A DNA stretch of 64,000 nucleotides from assembly GCA_039908525.1 (NCBI GenBank), contig JAMOAY010000011.1:1-64000 (forward strand), given 5' to 3'. This stretch comes from Magnetaquicoccus sp039908525. Lineage in GTDB: Bacteria; Pseudomonadota; Magnetococcia; Magnetococcales; Magnetaquicoccaceae. Positions 62,798-64,000 of this stretch are shown one piece after another (the stretch's first letter is position 1; each line of letters starts with the position of its first letter). The position numbers and the translations under genes are program-made. The notes beneath the pieces were generated by a model. It saw only the letters and a program-made list of their open reading frames with translations, made no database searches and had not been told where the DNA came from.

Positions 62798-63498
62798 CGA
62801 TTATGCTCCGGTTCGGCATACAGGGCATGGGTGCGCACATACTGCCGAATTTTGCTGTATTCCTCCAGCACACGATCTGCATTGTTGTGTTCCGTAAACA
62901 CAGCCAGAAGATGGCCAAGGGGATCGATCAGGAAAAAACTGCTGGTGTGTCCGATCTGGTTGGCGGATGAGGAAGGGCTCGCATCCGGGGGGGGTGCGGG
63001 CGATGCAAAATAGTAGGCGCCAATCTGGCGGGCAAAGGCGTCAATCTGGACCACAGAACCGGTCAGCCCCTTGAAGCCGGGGTTGAAATAAGCCACATAC
63101 GGCTTGACAACCGCCGGCGTATCCCGCGTGGGGTCCACCGTGACAAATGCAACCTGACTGTTGACCAGATCCTGGGGCGCTTCATCCTTGAGGCGACCAA
63201 ACAACTGTCCAAGGACCGCCATGGCGGTCGGACAAAGATCGGGACAGTGGGTGTAACCAAAGAACAGGATGGTCCAACGCCCCCGCAAATGGTCGAGGGT
63301 GAAAGGCTGGCCATCCTGATCGACCAGGGTAAACGGCTGCAGAGGTTTTGGCAGCGGATACGCGGAACGAAAAAGGTCGACAGGCAATCTGGGACCATCC
63401 GTGAGAAGAGGTGCGTATCGGCTCCAGAGCATGGCCGCTCCCGCGCACCCCAGCAGGACGATGCAAACCACCCACACAACCGTCCGTTTATGCGTCAT
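62794..63498 (-). CDS. Sco1/SenC copper chaperone
   Basis: A 234-residue membrane-anchored thioredoxin-fold protein for assembly of the CuA centre of cytochrome oxidase. The N-terminal segment VVWVVCIVLLGCAGAAML anchors it. The copper ligands are THCPDLCP (CxxxC) and the His in NQIGHTSSFFLID. FFGYTHCPDLCPT and FVTVDPTRDTP are standard Sco blocks. No oxidase genes are in the window, and the neighbouring gene encodes a TolC-like protein, so the link is not shown. Confidence 0.92.
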   Translation of the reverse strand: MTHKRTVVWVVCIVLLGCAGAAMLWSRYAPLLTDGPRLPVDLFRSAYPLPKPLQPFTLVDQDGQPFTLDHLRGRWTILFFGYTHCPDLCPTAMAVLGQLFGRLKDEAPQDLVNSQVAFVTVDPTRDTPAVVKPYVAYFNPGFKGLTGSVVQIDAFARQIGAYYFASPAPPPDASPSSSANQIGHTSSFFLIDPLGHLLAVFTEHNNADRVLEEYSKIRQYVRTHALYAEPEHNR

Positions 63499-63572
63499 CT
63501 ACTGCCTCCTATCTTTCAGTTTGTCGTAGACGAGACGGTCCACCCTGTCCTACTGGGTGGATGCAACGACGA

Positions 63573-64000
63573 TCACGGTTGCGGGGCGGGCGACGGTCCC
63601 TTTTCTGCAGGCGGGAGAGGCTCGGGCTGCGCGGATTTGGCAGGTGGCCCATCGGCAGGCGGCAGCTTTTTCAGGGAATCGATAAACCGGGTGAACAGAC
63701 CCGTATCCACCGCGTCGGCATCGCGAACCATGCCATCCGCCTGCAGGGTATCGGGAAGCTGCAAATGGGCCAAAGTCAGATGGCCAAAAGTGTGCAACAG
63801 TTGATATTGAGAAGAGACCAACTCGTAGCGGTTCTTGACCAGATCGGTCTTGGCACGAAACAGCTGGTTCTGCAGCTCAAACAACTGGGTTACCGTGCGG
63901 AAACCGGCGGCAAACTCCTCCTCCAACCCCTTGACCGCCTCCTTGTTGAAGCGCAAGGCTGCCTCGGCCGAGGAGACGGTGGCCTTGGCGCTGTGCATCA
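63573..64000 (-). CDS. TolC-family outer-membrane channel protein, C-terminal part
   Basis: The last 142 residues of a TolC-like protein; the frame runs off the right edge. The helical segment contains AALRFNKEAVKGLEEEF, then AAGFRTVTQLFELQNQLFRA and KTDLVKNRYELVSSQYQLL, then the turn GHLT. It matches the second half of TolC (channel helices 7-8). The tail is Pro/Ala-rich. Such proteins form the outer-membrane duct of efflux and type I secretion systems. It lies upstream of the Sco gene on the same strand. Confidence 0.85.
   Translation of the reverse strand, partial: MHSAKATVSSAEAALRFNKEAVKGLEEEFAAGFRTVTQLFELQNQLFRAKTDLVKNRYELVSSQYQLLHTFGHLTLAHLQLPDTLQADGMVRDADAVDTGLFTRFIDSLKKLPPADGPPAKSAQPEPLPPAEKGPSPAPQP

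Overview
The window is about 58% GC by eye, almost fully coding, and comes from a Gram-negative proteobacterium: it has lptD and surA for outer-membrane assembly, a TolC-type protein, a complete ISC iron-sulfur system with hscBA, and gatCAB for indirect amidation of tRNA. The mixture (DciA/DUF721 protein, trpF-accD-folC order, a very large two-component repertoire, c-di-GMP enzymes) would suit a deep-branching alphaproteobacterium such as the Magnetococcales. That placement is inference; no rRNA or magnetosome genes are present.

Layout. 1-1550 is gene-poor debris: an ISL3 transposase fragment, a small orphan gene and a ParB-like fragment. tRNA-Val and tRNA-Lys follow (1553-1719). From 9415 down to 1819 runs a tightly packed minus-strand operon, cysE-iscR-nifS-like-iscS-iscU-iscA-hscB-hscA-fdx-iscX, with a promoter candidate at 9478-9506. 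Next on the minus strand come lptD-surA-pdxA plus a small gene (14874-9580), and trpE-trpG-trpD-trpC-trpF-accD-folC (22131-15066), which is preceded by a candidate trp leader peptide with two Trp codons. 22295-28990 holds an MFS transporter, two secreted proteins, a Sel1 protein, rsmA, a polytopic membrane protein and a DciA-like gene.

29321-34651 is the most unusual segment. A Nudix gene is followed by a 1490-residue protein joining an EAL-like domain, a NACHT/STAND NTPase, pentapeptide repeats and seven near-identical WD40 repeats. It lies directly behind a perfect TTCGCGAA inverted repeat and a possible transposase remnant. Its layout resembles immune NTPases (anti-phage Avs and bNACHT, fungal NLRs), but with a cyclic-di-GMP-type domain at the front. 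After it come dnaE-accA-ridA (minus), a DinG/YoaA-type Fe-S helicase, gatC-gatA-gatB and an AsmA-like protein (plus).

48246-62797 is a signalling island of nine genes: three large hybrid histidine kinases, a receiver-kinase, an HTH-receiver protein on the opposite strand, a cytidylate-kinase-like/receiver fusion, a lone receiver overlapping an HPt protein, and a receiver-GGDEF diguanylate cyclase. Two transcription units in the island share a 33-base promoter-like sequence. The window closes with a Sco1-type copper chaperone and the C-terminus of a TolC-like protein.
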